Positions 11,895 to 22,855 are shown, counted from the first letter of the stretch. The stretch: DNA of 64,000 nucleotides from Hemicordylus capensis (GCF_027244095.1 NC_069670.1:19333820-19397819); one strand, 5' to 3'. Notes: a model not told the origin generated them from the sequence alone. Translations and numbers: made by a program.

Positions 11895-12075
11895 ACACTC
11901 AGACCGAGTCAGTCCCTCAAGCCATCCAGCTCAGTACTGCCCACACTGACTGGCAGCGGCCGGCCAGATGTTCCAGGCAGGAATTTCTCCCAGCCCTACC
12001 TGCAGATGCTGACATGGATCAAACCTTCTGCATGCAAAATAGAAGCTCAACCACTGATCTACGGCCCTGTCCCTC
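11895..12075 (-). repeat. tRNA-head SINE (- strand)
   Basis: catccagctcagtactgccc through gcatgcaaaatagaagctca and ccactgatctacggccctg. Confidence 0.75.
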
Positions 12076-12109
12076 GCATTCTGCAACAGTCGCATTGGAT
12101 GCTGCAAGG

Positions 12110-12237
12110 TTTCTCAACTCTGCGTCCCCGGAAGATGTTGGACTACAACTCCCATCATCCCCCACCACACTGGGCAGGGGATAATGGGAGTTGTAGTCCG
12201 ACGTCTTCCGTCTGGGGAGCCGGCTTTGAGAACCCCT
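12110..12237. mobile_element. Hairpin hAT, family C-like, old copy
   Basis: GGTTTCTCAACTCTG... pairing with ...GGCTTTGAGAACCCCTG around ACTACAACTCCCATCATC. More diverged than the copies above. Confidence 0.7.
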
Positions 12238-12482
12238 GGCAGACTGAATTCCACAAGAGCCAGACCTCCAGGAGTACCCTCAGAGGCAGTCCCACAAGCA
12301 GCGCACTGCTAGTGCAAACAGCATTGGGTCCCTGGAGCCTTGAAAACCCAGAAAAACCAACTGGGGACAAGGGAGGGACCAGTGCCAAATAGTGGGACCA
12401 CGTGATCCTGGTTGTTTTGCACCAGCTACGGGTTTCTGTCCAGGCTGAAGTCAAGGTGCCAGCTGTTAGCTTTACTGATTAT

Positions 12483-12511
12483 ATCATCATCATCATCATC
12501 ATCATCATCAA
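12483..12511 (+). repeat. (ATC)n microsatellite
   Basis: About nine ATC units. Confidence 0.9.
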
Positions 12512-12654
12512 GAAGATTTCTATCTCACTTTTCAATGAGAAGAAGTTTTCAAAGCTGCTGCTTCTCGCCACAAGATACCAGCACAGATGCCACATGCAAG
12601 CCATGGCTAGCAGGCACGGATGAAGACGAATATGAGAAATATTCTATATGCTGC

Positions 12655-12870
12655 TTTTCAACAGGAAGTGCCCAAAGTGGTTTACACCTATATAAATGAA
12701 TGAATGAATGAATGAATGAATGAATGAATAAAAACGGCTCCCTGTCCCCAGAGGGCTCACAAGCTAAAAAAAGAAACATAAAGAGAGACATCAGCAGCAG
12801 CCACTGGAGGAATGCTGTGCTGGGGATGGAGAGGGCCAGTTGCTCTCCTCCTGCTCAATGAAGAGAATCT
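12655..12870 (-). repeat. L2-tailed repeat F with (GAAT)n, - strand
   Basis: gaatgaatgaatgaat at 12695-12729, ctccctgtccccagagggct, ccagttgctctcctcctgct. Confidence 0.75.
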
Positions 12871-13124
12871 CCACTTTTAAAAGGCGCCTCTTTGCCCACG
12901 GACATACTACTGAACCCAAACACACACGCTGCCAGTTCCTGGACAGTTTAAACCCGTGTCCCTGCCCTGCAGCCGTGCCCCACTATTTCCTCGTTGGCAT
13001 TTACAAAACCGCACCTCGAATGAAGACTAAACATTTTCTCTGCAGGGGGAGGTGCAAGAGGGCCAGCGGCATGGGATGCCAAAGGAGCCCCGCCATAGGC
13101 CAGCTCTCGCTCTCGGCTGCACAA

Positions 13125-13655
13125 CAGGGATGTGCACGCAACCAGTGGGGGCCAGTTCAAAGGGTGGGGGGAGATAACTTTAAGGGTAAGGGAAGGTACA
13201 CTCTCCCTGCCCCTACAAATTCCCCCCACCGGTGCTCTCTGTAAAGCCAGTCTGGGGTGGGGGGTGGCAGCATACCTCACTGCCGCCCCGTCCTCTCCTC
13301 GGACCGGAAGTGACCGGACGTTACCTGCGTGCGCATGTCGGGGGCCTGCACATGCACGCTGTACCCGGGCATGCACGTGACATGCGTGCCGACACACCAA
13401 CGTGCGCATGCATGCGGGTTCCTTCCAGTCCGAGAGGACAGGGCAGCAGGGAGGTACACTGCCAGCCTTCTGGACCAGTTTTACAGAGAGCGCCAGTGGG
13501 GGAAATGCGTGCGGGGCGGGGGGATGAGCCCTCCCCTGCCCTTAAAGTTATCCCCCCACACACCCCACCGCCTTTGAACCGACCAAACCGCCGGGTGGTC
13601 GAGCTTGTCCGGAGGCCCGTAAAAGGGCCTTTGAACACATTCGTGCACATCCCTA
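13125..13655. mobile_element. Long CpG-rich hAT with inverted arms (531 bp)
   Basis: Ends CAGGGATGTGCACG and CGTGCACATCCCTA are inverted repeats, and the flanks ctgcacaa/ccgcacaa (13117-13124, 13656-13663) form an 8-bp duplication with one mismatch. Inner arms repeat in inverted order as well: GGGGGGAGATAACTTTAAGG against CCTTAAAGTTATCCCCCC, and gagagcgccagtggggg against ccccaccggtgctctc. No open transposase frame, so non-autonomous. The centre is a run of RY-alternating, CpG-rich DNA (tgcgcatgcatgcgg). Confidence 0.85.
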
Positions 13656-14228
13656 CCGCACAATCAGCGCCATACAGCTCTCAAACCCCTGGTGTTTATT
13701 CTCTCTCTCGGACTGCGGTGCTGAGTTGATAACAACTTCCTCCCGCTTCTCCAAAAAACCTCATCGGTGGAGGCGGCGTTCGAAACATGCCTCTCTCGCT
13801 GCATGGTGCCTTGGGCACCACATCAACCTCACAGACGCTTCTGAAGAAACACACACAGTCAAGGTTCACAGCAACTCACCAGCGTCTGCCGGCCAGTCCC
13901 CGCTCAGACATGGCTTCAGTGTCTTTTCCCAAGCTCTAAATACTGGATGCATCGATATACTGAAGGGGTGAAAAAGATGACTGAGTGGCGGGGGGCGGGG
14001 TGCCAAAACGTCAAGTCTGGCAGGACTGGGTCCTGGTCAGGAGGCTTGGGAGGACTAAGGCGGATATTTGGGACAAGCTGGAAGGATCGGGGACAAAAAT
14101 GGAGGAACCGGGTGGTCAAAAGCAAGAATCGATGGAGAAAGATGCAGGCAAGCAAGCTGCCTGGGTGGTTGTGATAGGCAGGCAAGAGTCGGGGGCCAAG
14201 AACGCCTCTCCCACAGGACCTTCAGTTC

Positions 14229-14364
14229 CAGTGTTCCCTCTAACAGGGATTCCCAGACGTTGTTGACTACAACTCCCAGAATCCCCAGCTGCAATGGCTT
14301 TTGCTTGGGGATTCTGAGAGTTGTAGTCAACAACATCTGGGAATCCCTGTTAGAGGGAACACTG
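14229..14364. mobile_element. Hairpin hAT, family A (136 bp)
   Basis: CAGTGTTCCCTCTAACAGGG to its reverse complement ending AGAGGGAACACTG. 8-bp flanks ttcagttc/ttcagtgc, one mismatch. Confidence 0.88.
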
Positions 14365-14414
14365 TTCAGTGCTCCCACAAACATGGCTTGACCATAGAGC
14401 TGGTGGCGGATGGA

Positions 14415-14640
14415 GATCTAGAGAGGTCACAGACCAGTGGGAGAGCACATGCTTTCATGCAGAAGGACACAGGTTCCAATCTTCAGCATCTCCAGTTAGA
14501 AGAATGCCATTTAGCCAAGAAAGCACTTTGCTGGAGATCTACGAGAGCAGACTGGGCTAGAGGGACCAAAGATCTGATTCGGTGGTATTAATGGTATAAT
14601 GGCAATCTCAGGCGCAGTATACAGCAACTTCCTATATTCG
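14415..14640 (+). repeat. tRNA-head SINE, old copy (+ strand)
   Basis: gtgggagagcacatgctttc, box B ggttccaatc, body ctagagggaccaaagatctg; well diverged. Confidence 0.6.
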
Positions 14641-14887
14641 CATGGCCACGTTCAACTGGTTGCCAACTCACAGTGATGGTGCCCCATCAGTCTGCAGCTC
14701 TGGCCCTCTCACCACCCACGGACTGGCCAGCCTGCCAGCAGTCTCTTCCCACTTCCTTTTTAGGGGCTGCTAGGAAACTGGGGCCACAGCCGTCACTGGG
14801 GCCACAGCAACGACCACCTGAAATTGGGCTTTCTGAAGCCAAGGCTTTAGTGGCCAAACACTTCTCTGAGAACTGGCTTGCTTCTGG

Positions 14888-15186
14888 GAAGAGGGCTGGT
14901 CTTGTGGTAGCAAGCATGACTTGTCCCTTTAGCTAATCAGGGTCCACCCTGTTGCATATGAAAGGGAGACCAGAAGTGTGAGCACTATAAGAAATTCCGC
15001 TTAGAGGATGGAGCCGCTCTGAGTAGAGATCTAGGTTCCAAGTTCCCTCCCTGGCAGCATCTCCAAGATAGGGCTGAGAGAGGCTCCTGCCTGCAACCTT
15101 GGAGAAGCTGCTGCCAGTCTGGGTAGACAATACTGAGTGAGATGGACCTATGGTCTGACTCAGAATATGGCAGCTTCCTATGTTGC
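14888..15186 (+). repeat. Dimeric 5S/tRNA SINE (+ strand)
   Basis: agggctggtcttgtggtagc head, gctaatcagggtccaccctg box, and a tatggcagcttcctatgttg tail. Confidence 0.85.
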
Positions 15187-15540
15187 ACTCCTCTGAGAAC
15201 TGACTTGCTTCCACTTCTCTGAGAACTGGCTTGGGTGTGTTCTGTGTGGAGGAACAGGGCTTGGTCGTGGCAGGCATTTGCCTGCCCAAGGCACAGAAGT
15301 CTCACCGACCGAGCCTCAGAGATGACATCACTTAATATTAGACAAGTTCATTACAATCAGAGTCCACATATGCAATATTGCTGCAGGAGTCGAGGGCACC
15401 TATTCCTCAACAACCAGAGTTTTAAGGTCCATGTTCAGCACCCAGGGAAGCGGGGTTGGCTCTCTGCCATTGTGCAGAGCGAGGCCAGCTACCTCAGAAG
15501 GCAGATCTGGACTCCGACAGAGAATCTCCAGGACTATAGT

Positions 15541-15765
15541 ATTATTATTATTATTACATTTATATCCCGCTCTTCCTCCAAAGAGCCCAGAGCGGTGTAC
15601 TACATACTTGAGTTTCTCTTTCACAACAACCCTGTGATGTAGGTTAGACTGAGAGAAAAGTGACTGGCCCAGAGTCACCCAGCTAGTTTCATGGCTGAAT
15701 GGGGATTTGAACTCGGGTCTCCCCGGTCCTAGTCCAGCACTCTAACCACTACACCACCAGGTTTG
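15541..15765 (-). repeat. CORE-SINE with (ATT)n tail, - strand
   Basis: attattattattacatttat, cccgctcttcctccaaagag, CORE, then gtctccccggtcctagtcca and taaccactacaccacca. Confidence 0.87.
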
Positions 15766-15884
15766 GGGCAGTCTACCACTGAACAGCAGGAGCTTGGGAC
15801 AGTCAACTGACAAGGCTGCTGCTTTCAAGTCTTGCCTGCAGCCGCTTCGGAAAGCAGAATGCTGAATTACTAGGAAGTTCCTAG

Positions 15885-16070
15885 CTTGGCCATAGGCCTC
15901 CTCCAGCCTCAGAGGCAAGATGCCTCCAAATACTAGTTGCAGGGGAGCAACAGCAGGTGAGAGGGCATGCCTTCACCTCCTGTGGAAGGGCTTCTCAGAC
16001 GCATCTGGTGGGCCACTAGGATGCTGGACTAGATGGGCCTTAGGCCTGATCCAGCAAGGCTGTTCTAGGT
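15885..16070 (+). mobile_element. CR1 3' UTR fragment
   Basis: ggccataggcctcctccagc to ggcctgatccagcaaggctg. Confidence 0.8.
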
Positions 16071-16121
16071 ATTTTTGGTCTGACCCAACAGGACTCTGCT
16101 TAGCTTCTTACTAGCAAATGG

Positions 16122-16355
16122 TTACGTGTTTAACTGCTTGGGAGGGGAGAAGAGAGTGGGGAATATGGATTTTTCTGCTTTGGCTGCTACAGGATCTTTT
16201 GCAAAAGGTGCTGCAGCATCTTCTACGGCATCCATGTCAGCAAAACCTACCTGTGCAAATACTTCTCCTACATACGCCTGATCAGCTGTGGACATTTTTG
16301 TTAGTTGTCTAAAGTTCTTCTGGGTATATGCAGCCACTAGCCAAGCTGGAGACAC
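16122..16355 (-). other. Unrecognised open frame with protein-like composition
   Basis: A 77-codon - strand frame. Its middle reads KMSTADQAYVGEVFAQVGFA and then an acidic and alanine-rich stretch. Composition is less repeat-like than other open frames here, and the segment is not one of the repeat families listed. No splice sites or start context support a gene, and I cannot name a family. It may be a fragment of an old mobile element. Confidence 0.2.
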
Positions 16356-16403
16356 AGAGGAGTTTGCAAGGGTCCCACAGCTTGTCCGGTGCCATGGGCT
16401 ATA

Positions 16404-16535
16404 GCAGGGTTTCTTAACCTTGGGTGCCCAGATGCTGCTGGACTACAACTCCCATCATCCCCAGCCACAGCCTTTGTGGCCGGTGATGATGGGAGCTGTA
16501 GTCTGGCAATATCTGGGCACCCAAGACAGGGGGCA
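16404..16535. mobile_element. Hairpin hAT, family C-like
   Basis: CAGGGTTTCTTAACCTTGGG with a partly matching right arm (TCTGGGCACCCAAGACAGGG). Contains ACTACAACTCCCATCATCC. Confidence 0.7.
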
Positions 16536-17904
16536 CCCAACTGCAGGGGGCAAGATCTTCAGCATCCCTTCGACTAGTAGACTCAGTGCCCTATCTGCGC
16601 TTCTGAAAGAATGTGCCAGGAAGCCACAAGTGGCACGCGATGAACCAGCCAGGCTGGTTCAGACTTCTTCAGGCCCATCTTGTCCGTCACCCCGCTGGCC
16701 AGTGGCCCCCGAGTTGCCCCCAGGAAGCTCACAAGCCCTCGACAATTACCACTGCCCTGAACGGTGGTCACACAGACACAGACATATGACACCCATCCAT
16801 CCATCCCACAAATGCACAAGCAAGGAAGGTCAGAAGTGCTCACGTGACCAGAAAACGTATTGTGTGAATTGGTACAAAGCCCCACATCTTCCCTGTGGTT
16901 TTCACTCGGGTCTTGAAGACAACACAGGAATGCAGAGTCAGAAATGACTTTTAGCAAGGACTAGTGGCCCAATCCCAACACACACCCACAGAAGGCAGGA
17001 TCCCTCCTCATGGGTACCTTGAACCACCTGTTACAGCTCACCGCACTGCAGCGTGTCATAGGCAAAGGATGGAGGAGGACTCCTGATACCACACTGGGAT
17101 GCCTCCAGAAAGGCCAAAATTATGGAATTGCCATTATTGGCAATTGGAATGGAATTGCTATTCTGGAAGAATGCCTCCAGAAAGGCCATTATTATGGCCA
17201 CGAACATCAAGAAGCGCATTTCTGAAAATAGAGCAAAGTGATGAAGGAACACCCTGAAAAGCCTCCCAATATCCCTTCCAGTGCTCCAGAGGAGACTGCT
17301 CTACCACCACTAAAGAGGGATGCAGACCTACTCCTGTGCCCAGTAAGAATTAAGAAAAGATTTTTGGCCTGATGATCAGCTATGCAGTTTTGATACCTGA
17401 CAGAGGAACCAAAGATCCATTCTGAAGGCAAACTATCTCCTGAGCAGGCCAGTTTCTCCTACAGGGAGGAAGAGTCTGTCATAGTACACTGGTCAACAGG
17501 AAGCTCCTGTGGGAGCAAGAGGCAGCACGGTGGTGATAAGAAAGGCCAAGCCCTGAAGAGTGGTCCAAGAATCAGCTGGACTAAAAGGAAAGGGCCAGAA
17601 TCCACATATGCATTTCTAATAACCAGCCAAATCCTTGGCCGTGGTTTTCCTCTTCCAGATATAGCACTTTTCACAAAGCACTGTTTTTATGTTGCCTACA
17701 TAACAAACATCCCTGGGAAGGTAGATCACTTAACCCCGTTTTGCTGACCGGAGGATGAGGGGACGTTATGCTGAAGGCTCCCTGGGAATACAGAGCTAGG
17801 AAGGGAAAACCCAGAGTACAGTCTCCCATGCTCTGGGATATGATCCCAACACAAGCCTGCCCAAACCCGACAGTCATCATCTGCAACTGGAGAGGGGGCT
17901 TCTT
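16536..17904. other. No gene assigned
   Basis: Contains a near-duplicate pair (atgcctccagaaaggcca at 17099 and 17172). Otherwise nothing recognised. Confidence 0.5.
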
Positions 17905-18170
17905 CAGCTGTGACGCTGCATATATAGGGACCTGGAGCCATCCTTTGTCTTTTTGGCACTGGGCTAAAGGCCTTCCAGCATGGCATCTCAGCAGGTTTTA
18001 TGGATTCTGCTGTTTTTATCATCCTGTTGTACTCCCATCGGTTTTGCTGGTTTAAGATCGAGTTGTAGTTATAGTCAATATATTGTTTTTATTGTTTCTA
18101 TGAACTGCCTTGGGTCATTTCTTCTTTTCGGCAACCTGAAAGGTACAGGCTTTAAGTAAATAAATGCCCC
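17905..18170 (+). mobile_element. L2-like LINE 3' end, diverged
   Basis: ttttatcatcctgttgtact, atgaactgccttgggtcatt, ggtacaggctttaagtaaat; the tail form of L2-type elements. Confidence 0.5.
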
Positions 18171-18267
18171 AAACTTGGCATTACAGTTGCTGCATCTTGC
18201 TAAGGGTGTTAACACCTCTATGTAGAACTTACTGAAGAGTAATAAAAACACCAGGCCAGTAACCCCT

Positions 18268-18425
18268 TACTAGGCGTGTGCAAAACTGGTTAACCTGCGA
18301 ACTGAACTGGTTCGAGTGGTTCAAATGCGGACTGCTTCAAACTGATTCAAGCTGGTCAGTCGAACTGACCAGTTCGCATCAGCGCAGTTCGGTCCAAATT
18401 CAGACTGAACCATGCCAAACAGTCC
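18268..18425. mobile_element. hAT-like fragment with inverted ggttc/gaacc arms
   Basis: Begins taggcgtgtgcaaaactgg, like the GTGCAC-type ends of the 13125 element. It holds repeated aactggttcg and cgaactgaccagttcg motifs in both orientations. The right end is not defined. Confidence 0.5.
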
Positions 18426-18984
18426 ATGCATCCCACTATCCCTTACACACACTCCCCGTCGTACCATTACTCTGTTAGTTACAGATACCAGGGGATGACA
18501 CAGGCTCTCTGTCATCAGCAGCTCCTAACGTTTCTGTTTACTCTGCAATTTCCAAGTCAACAGGTTTGGCCAGGGATCATAAAAGCATCTGATGGGCATT
18601 CCCATTGCTTACAGTTACAGAACAGCTTGATAAATATTAACTTAACACTTGCATCGTGCCCCAAAAACAAGTGCAACGGCTTTTATCACACACCATTGTC
18701 AAGATGGAGACAAAAGGTATTGCAAAGCCAGAATACAGACCACCCCTTTCACTCCTACCCCCTTAACGTACAACACAGCCGCTAAAAATAATGCTGAAAG
18801 ATCCAACTGAAGGCGTTCCCCAATTCCACCCCACAGTTATCATCACAGGCTGGCCTGAAAGTGAAAGTTTCAAGCAGCCAATTAAAACCACCAATTAAAT
18901 CTTGCATCAAAGCTTAAGGCACACAGCAGATCTATGAAAGAAAAAGTTAACACAGCCCAGAGGGTGAGGATAAAAAGAAAAGAA

Positions 18985-19575
18985 TGACAAAACACTACCA
19001 TAATGTTGCTTGTCTCCTAAACCAAACCAAAGACAATTAGACATGGTCATAACTTTATCCACTAAAAAAAAGTGATTGGATGTTACCACAACTATGGTTA
19101 TCCACTAAAAATGTTAGATGTTACCACAACTCTCCGTGTCCACTAGAGTCAGACATTTCCACAATGTTGCTGTCCACTAAAAAGATAAAATAAGACATTA
19201 CCACAACTTTGCTGTCTGTTACAAAAAAATAAATAAATTACATATTGACACAACTTTGTCCACTAAAGGGGCGTGGTGCTTGACATTATCACACCTTTGT
19301 TTGCCCACTACAAAAAGCAATTAGATGTCAGCACAGCCTTGCTTGTCTGCTAATTAGATGTTACCAAAACACTGTCCACCAAAAAAAGAAAAGGGAAAAA
19401 AGTAGACATCACAACTTGGCTTGCCCACTAAAATAAGTGACTAGACCACAACTTTGCTTGCCCACTATTTGGACGTTACCCTAACTTTGTCCACTAAAGA
19501 ACGAGGAAAAAACTGTTCTTTATCACAAATTTGTCCACTTAAAAATAAATATCATCATAACTGGACATCACCAAA
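18985..19575 (+). repeat. Degenerate minisatellite, about 45-50 bp unit
   Basis: Roughly a dozen diverged units built on tagatgttaccacaacttt, gcttg, tccactaaaaa. Spacing varies and units have small indels, so the array is old. Confidence 0.8.
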
Positions 19576-19594
19576 TAATAATATTTTTTTTTTT

Positions 19595-19965
19595 AATGAC
19601 TTGTCAGCTACTCCACAAGAAATTGTTCTCTGGGCGACTCACAACACAGCATTAAAACACCAAGTGAAAACACATAAAATCAGCACACACACACAGTGTT
19701 TTGTACTGCACACACACATACACACACACAAAATGCAAGAACAGGATGCTGAACTAGATGAGCCTTAGGCCTGATCCAGCAGAACTGTTCTTGTGTTCTT
19801 AAAATACAGTGCAAAGCATTTGTCTGGTCAATGACTGAAATAAAGATTCCATCCCATTCCAGTACAAAGCAATTTTTAAACTTTTTAAAAGCCAGTTTTT
19901 TTAAAAAATCAAATTTAAAAGACCTGAGTGAAAAGAAAGTTCTTTACCTAAACAAATTATTATTA
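19595..19965 (-). mobile_element. L2-like LINE 3' fragment, - strand
   Basis: aatgacttgtcagctactcc, agaaattgttctctgggcga, cacaacacagcattaaaaca; resumes after the CR1 piece with aaaagacctgagtgaaaaga. Confidence 0.65.
19737..19803 (+). mobile_element. CR1 3' UTR end inside an L2-like fragment
   Basis: agaacaggatgctgaactag to cagaactgttcttgtgttct. Confidence 0.75.
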
Positions 19966-20024
19966 TTATACATTGTTATAGTTAGTTATTATTAACGTTA
20001 TTTCTTATAATTAAGAAAACAACA

Positions 20025-20340
20025 ACAAACTTTACTTGTTAGCCGCCCCGTAACAAATTGTTCTCCGGAAGGCTCACATCACAACACTAAAACAATGAGT
20101 TAACGCACATGAAATCACATAACACACATCTCCCGACCACCACAAAAAAAACCCCCACAGGCACAAAAACATTTCTGAAGAACTTTTTGAAGTCAGTTTC
20201 AAAAATCAAGTTTAAAAATCAAATCTAAAGGGCCCGAGTGGAGAGAAAGGTCTTCGCCTAAACAACAATAACGCTAAACTTTAGCATGCTCACACAGTAA
20301 ATACTAATACTAATAATAACAACACGAATACTGCCAATAA
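20025..20340 (-). mobile_element. L2-like LINE 3' fragment, - strand, second copy
   Basis: actttacttgttagccgccc, acaaattgttctccggaagg, aaatctaaagggcccgagtg. Parallel to 19595-19965, so either two insertions or an old tandem duplication. Confidence 0.65.
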
Positions 20341-20389
20341 TAAATTAATGAGAACAATAAGCTTTATTTGTCGTCATCCCAACTCTGCT

Positions 20390-21200
20390 GGCCCACGACA
20401 AAAGGGAGACCAGACGCGCGCCCCCCCACGCCCAGCCTCGCCTGCAACTCCCCCCCCAACCCAGCGGGGAGGACCCCCCACTCCCCCCCCACACTTTAGG
20501 GGGGGCTCCTTCGAAAGAGGGGGGAGCTGCGCTCCGGTCAAGGGGGCGCCCCCGGGAGGTGGGAGGGGCGGAGGGACTGTGGGGGAGGAAGGGGGCAGCT
20601 CTGGGGGGGAGGCTAGGGGGGGCGGCGGGGGCAAGGAGGGCGGCGGCGGACTCACCTCTTCTTGTAGGCCGCCTGGGGAGCCCCCGAGGGTCGCCCTCCG
20701 CCCGCGCCTTCACGGGCAGCCCGTCCGAGCGGCCCCAACCCGGGCTGGCAGCCGGGGGCCAGAGGGGCATCTCCGCCCCGGGCGACGGCTGGCGCTCCCC
20801 CTCACGCCTCCTCCGCGGCTGCTCGCGGACTCCCCTGCGCACAGGGCTCGTCGGCTTCCGTAGCGAGCGAGGCGAGAGCGCTCTCCGGGCAGGCGGGGGG
20901 GGGGGAGCAGGCAAGGAAGCGAGGAGGAGCAGCCGGAGGCATCCCACCCTCCGCCTCCTCCCCCTCTCCTCAGGATTGGTTGGCGAGGCAGCCCGGCCCG
21001 CCTTTGGCGCGAGCGGCAGGCGCAGCAGCCAGAGAAACGCTGCCGCTCGGCACCGCCCGGCAGCTCCTTCGCCGCTGAGGCTGCCAGTCAGGCTGAGGGC
21101 GCCTAGTCGGCCAATCGAGAGGAGGGAGGGCGGGGCTAGGGCTGGGGGTCGACTGGGAACCTTGCCCATGAGGCGCCAGAGCGCGGGAGGTGTTTGCGGA
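20390..21200 (-). promoter_or_regulatory. CpG island, probable promoter and first exon of an unidentified - strand gene
   Basis: About 800 bp of very GC-rich, CpG-dense DNA flanked by AT-rich sequence. On the - strand there is a strong donor after CTACAAGAAGAG (exon end 20656, intron beginning gtgagtccg), so a first exon probably lies between about 20656 and 21150. An open frame runs through the island on both strands, but base composition alone explains that. The frame entering the donor is not settled and no protein could be recognised, so this is called as a promoter, not as a coding gene. Confidence 0.6.
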
Positions 21201-21689
21201 GCGCGGTGGGTTGTTGCTGAGGGTCGCTTTGCCAGCTTCCAGGGGGCAGACCTGCTAGACTTTTATTTCATTCCCACCAGCAAGATGTACTTCTGTCCTG
21301 AAAGCCATAATTCTTGGCTGCTGGCAAAGTATCTTGTTTCCCACCGGTTCTAGAAAGGCTTAGTTGTTCTAGAAAGGCTTAGTGGGTGTCACAAAATAGA
21401 GGAAAGAAAAAGAATACACTAAATTTGAAAAGAAAAGAAAAAATCACCATCTAGCTTCTGTGCTCTAGTACTGTATTCCCCCCAAAAATCAGCATCCAAT
21501 TCCTATCCCCGAGTATTTTATTCCCAACCAACTTGGCAAAGGTTTATTTCTACTGATCTAAGGCGGTAATAAATATTTGATTTGATGATTTACTTCTGGG
21601 GAGGGACCACAATTCGTGGTTACTTGTATTTTATTTCCATCCACAATGTATATAAAGTTTATGAGACAAATATGCCAATAACCAAGAAA

Positions 21690-22390
21690 AGGGGGGAAAA
21701 ACCTTTAAATTATAATTTCCCTAAACTCATTCTAATTCAATACATATATAGCAAGTTATCATAATAACAAACCAGATAAAATAATAAGTTTTAAAAGTAG
21801 CATGCAATTTATATTTGTTCACATCTTTAATGCCTCCAACCACCATATTAAAGAGGCGATGACCCCACAAATGGAGGCTTCTCATCCTGAAAGTTATTCT
21901 GTTGTCCTATAAGGAGACTGCTCTTCAACAAATTTTATCCTGATATACTCCTTTTCCAGCTTTTTAGTAGGTTAATCTTGACATGGTGACAACATTTCAC
22001 ACTTTTTCCAACCAATCATTGATCGTTGGACTTCACTGCCATTTCTGTTTCAACTGCAATGCAAATTCTTGCAACAGCAAGCAAATTGGTTCCGAGTTCC
22101 AAGTCCACTATTAAAACCACATAATGCTAATCTTCACTCTTTAGAACGAGAGTAGCCAGTACTGTCATATCTTTAATTTTCAATAGATTTTCTCCCCAAA
22201 ACTGGACCATTAATGGACAATGCCAAGACATATGCTATAAGCCAGTCTCCTCCACCCTACATTTCTAGCATCAGTCACGGTTCAAATAACGGACGTCTTT
22301 TAATCTAGCTGGAGTCAAATACCACCTATACAAAGAACTTTCAAAAAGCTTTCTCTCAGTGCAACATTAATCATACTCCTAATGTTCTCC
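21690..22390 (-). mobile_element. L1 ORF2 3' part, - strand
   Basis: Reverse strand reads in pieces like L1 ORF2: RWYLTPARLKDVRYLNRD, MSWHCPLMVQFWGE, LLKIKDMT; then a 3' UTR that resembles 46300-46570 on the other strand (ctttcaggatgagaagcctc / ctttcaggataggaatcctc). Stops and frame breaks; dead. Confidence 0.7.
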
Positions 22391-22411
22391 CAAACCAGCG
22401 GCATGGATCCC

Positions 22412-22570
22412 CAGGGGTGAAGAAATTTTGGCTCAGTTTATCAGCCAGACAAAATATTTTACTCATCAAGCTATGTTGGTACATTGCTCAACAGGACTTT
22501 TTTTTTCACTCGTCGGGCATCATTTTTCACTCGTCACAGACTAGTAGACTAGTGGATTTCTGCAGCCCTG
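22412..22570. repeat. Unassigned repeat X, copy 2
   Basis: CAGGGGTGAAGAAATTTTGG to ATTTCTGCAGCCCTG, same family as 10008-10183. Contains the palindrome-like agactagtagactagt. Confidence 0.65.
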
Positions 22571-22717
22571 AGGAGCAGCCCACCTGCCTGTCTCAGTCCT
22601 CCACTTGGCCTGAGGAGGAGTTAGCAGGGGAAGGCGTTCCTGAGGATAGTGGGAGGGAAACAATTTATTAATAAATAAACAAATGATGAGCCCATGGATG
22701 GGTACACCACTCTAGAA

Positions 22718-22852
22718 CAGGGATTCTCAACTTGGGTCCCCAGATCTTACTGGACTTCAGCTCCCATAATCCCCAGCCCCAATGGCCTTTGCTTGGGGAT
22801 TATGGGAGTTGAAGTCCAACAACATCTGGGGACCCAAGGTTGAGAACCCATG
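22718..22852. mobile_element. Hairpin hAT, family C
   Basis: CAGGGATTCTCAACTTGGGT with a complementary right end (ACCCAAGGTTGAGAACCC). 8-bp flanks ctctagaa/cactagaa differ at one base. Confidence 0.85.
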
Positions 22853-22855
22853 CAC

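Noticed and set aside
20345-21169. Long open frame through the CpG island, - strand, and the overlapping + strand frame at 20559-21353
   Set aside because: Stop codons are AT-rich, so GC-rich DNA is open on both strands by chance. The translation is low-complexity R/P/A/G with no domain, and a splice donor cuts across it.
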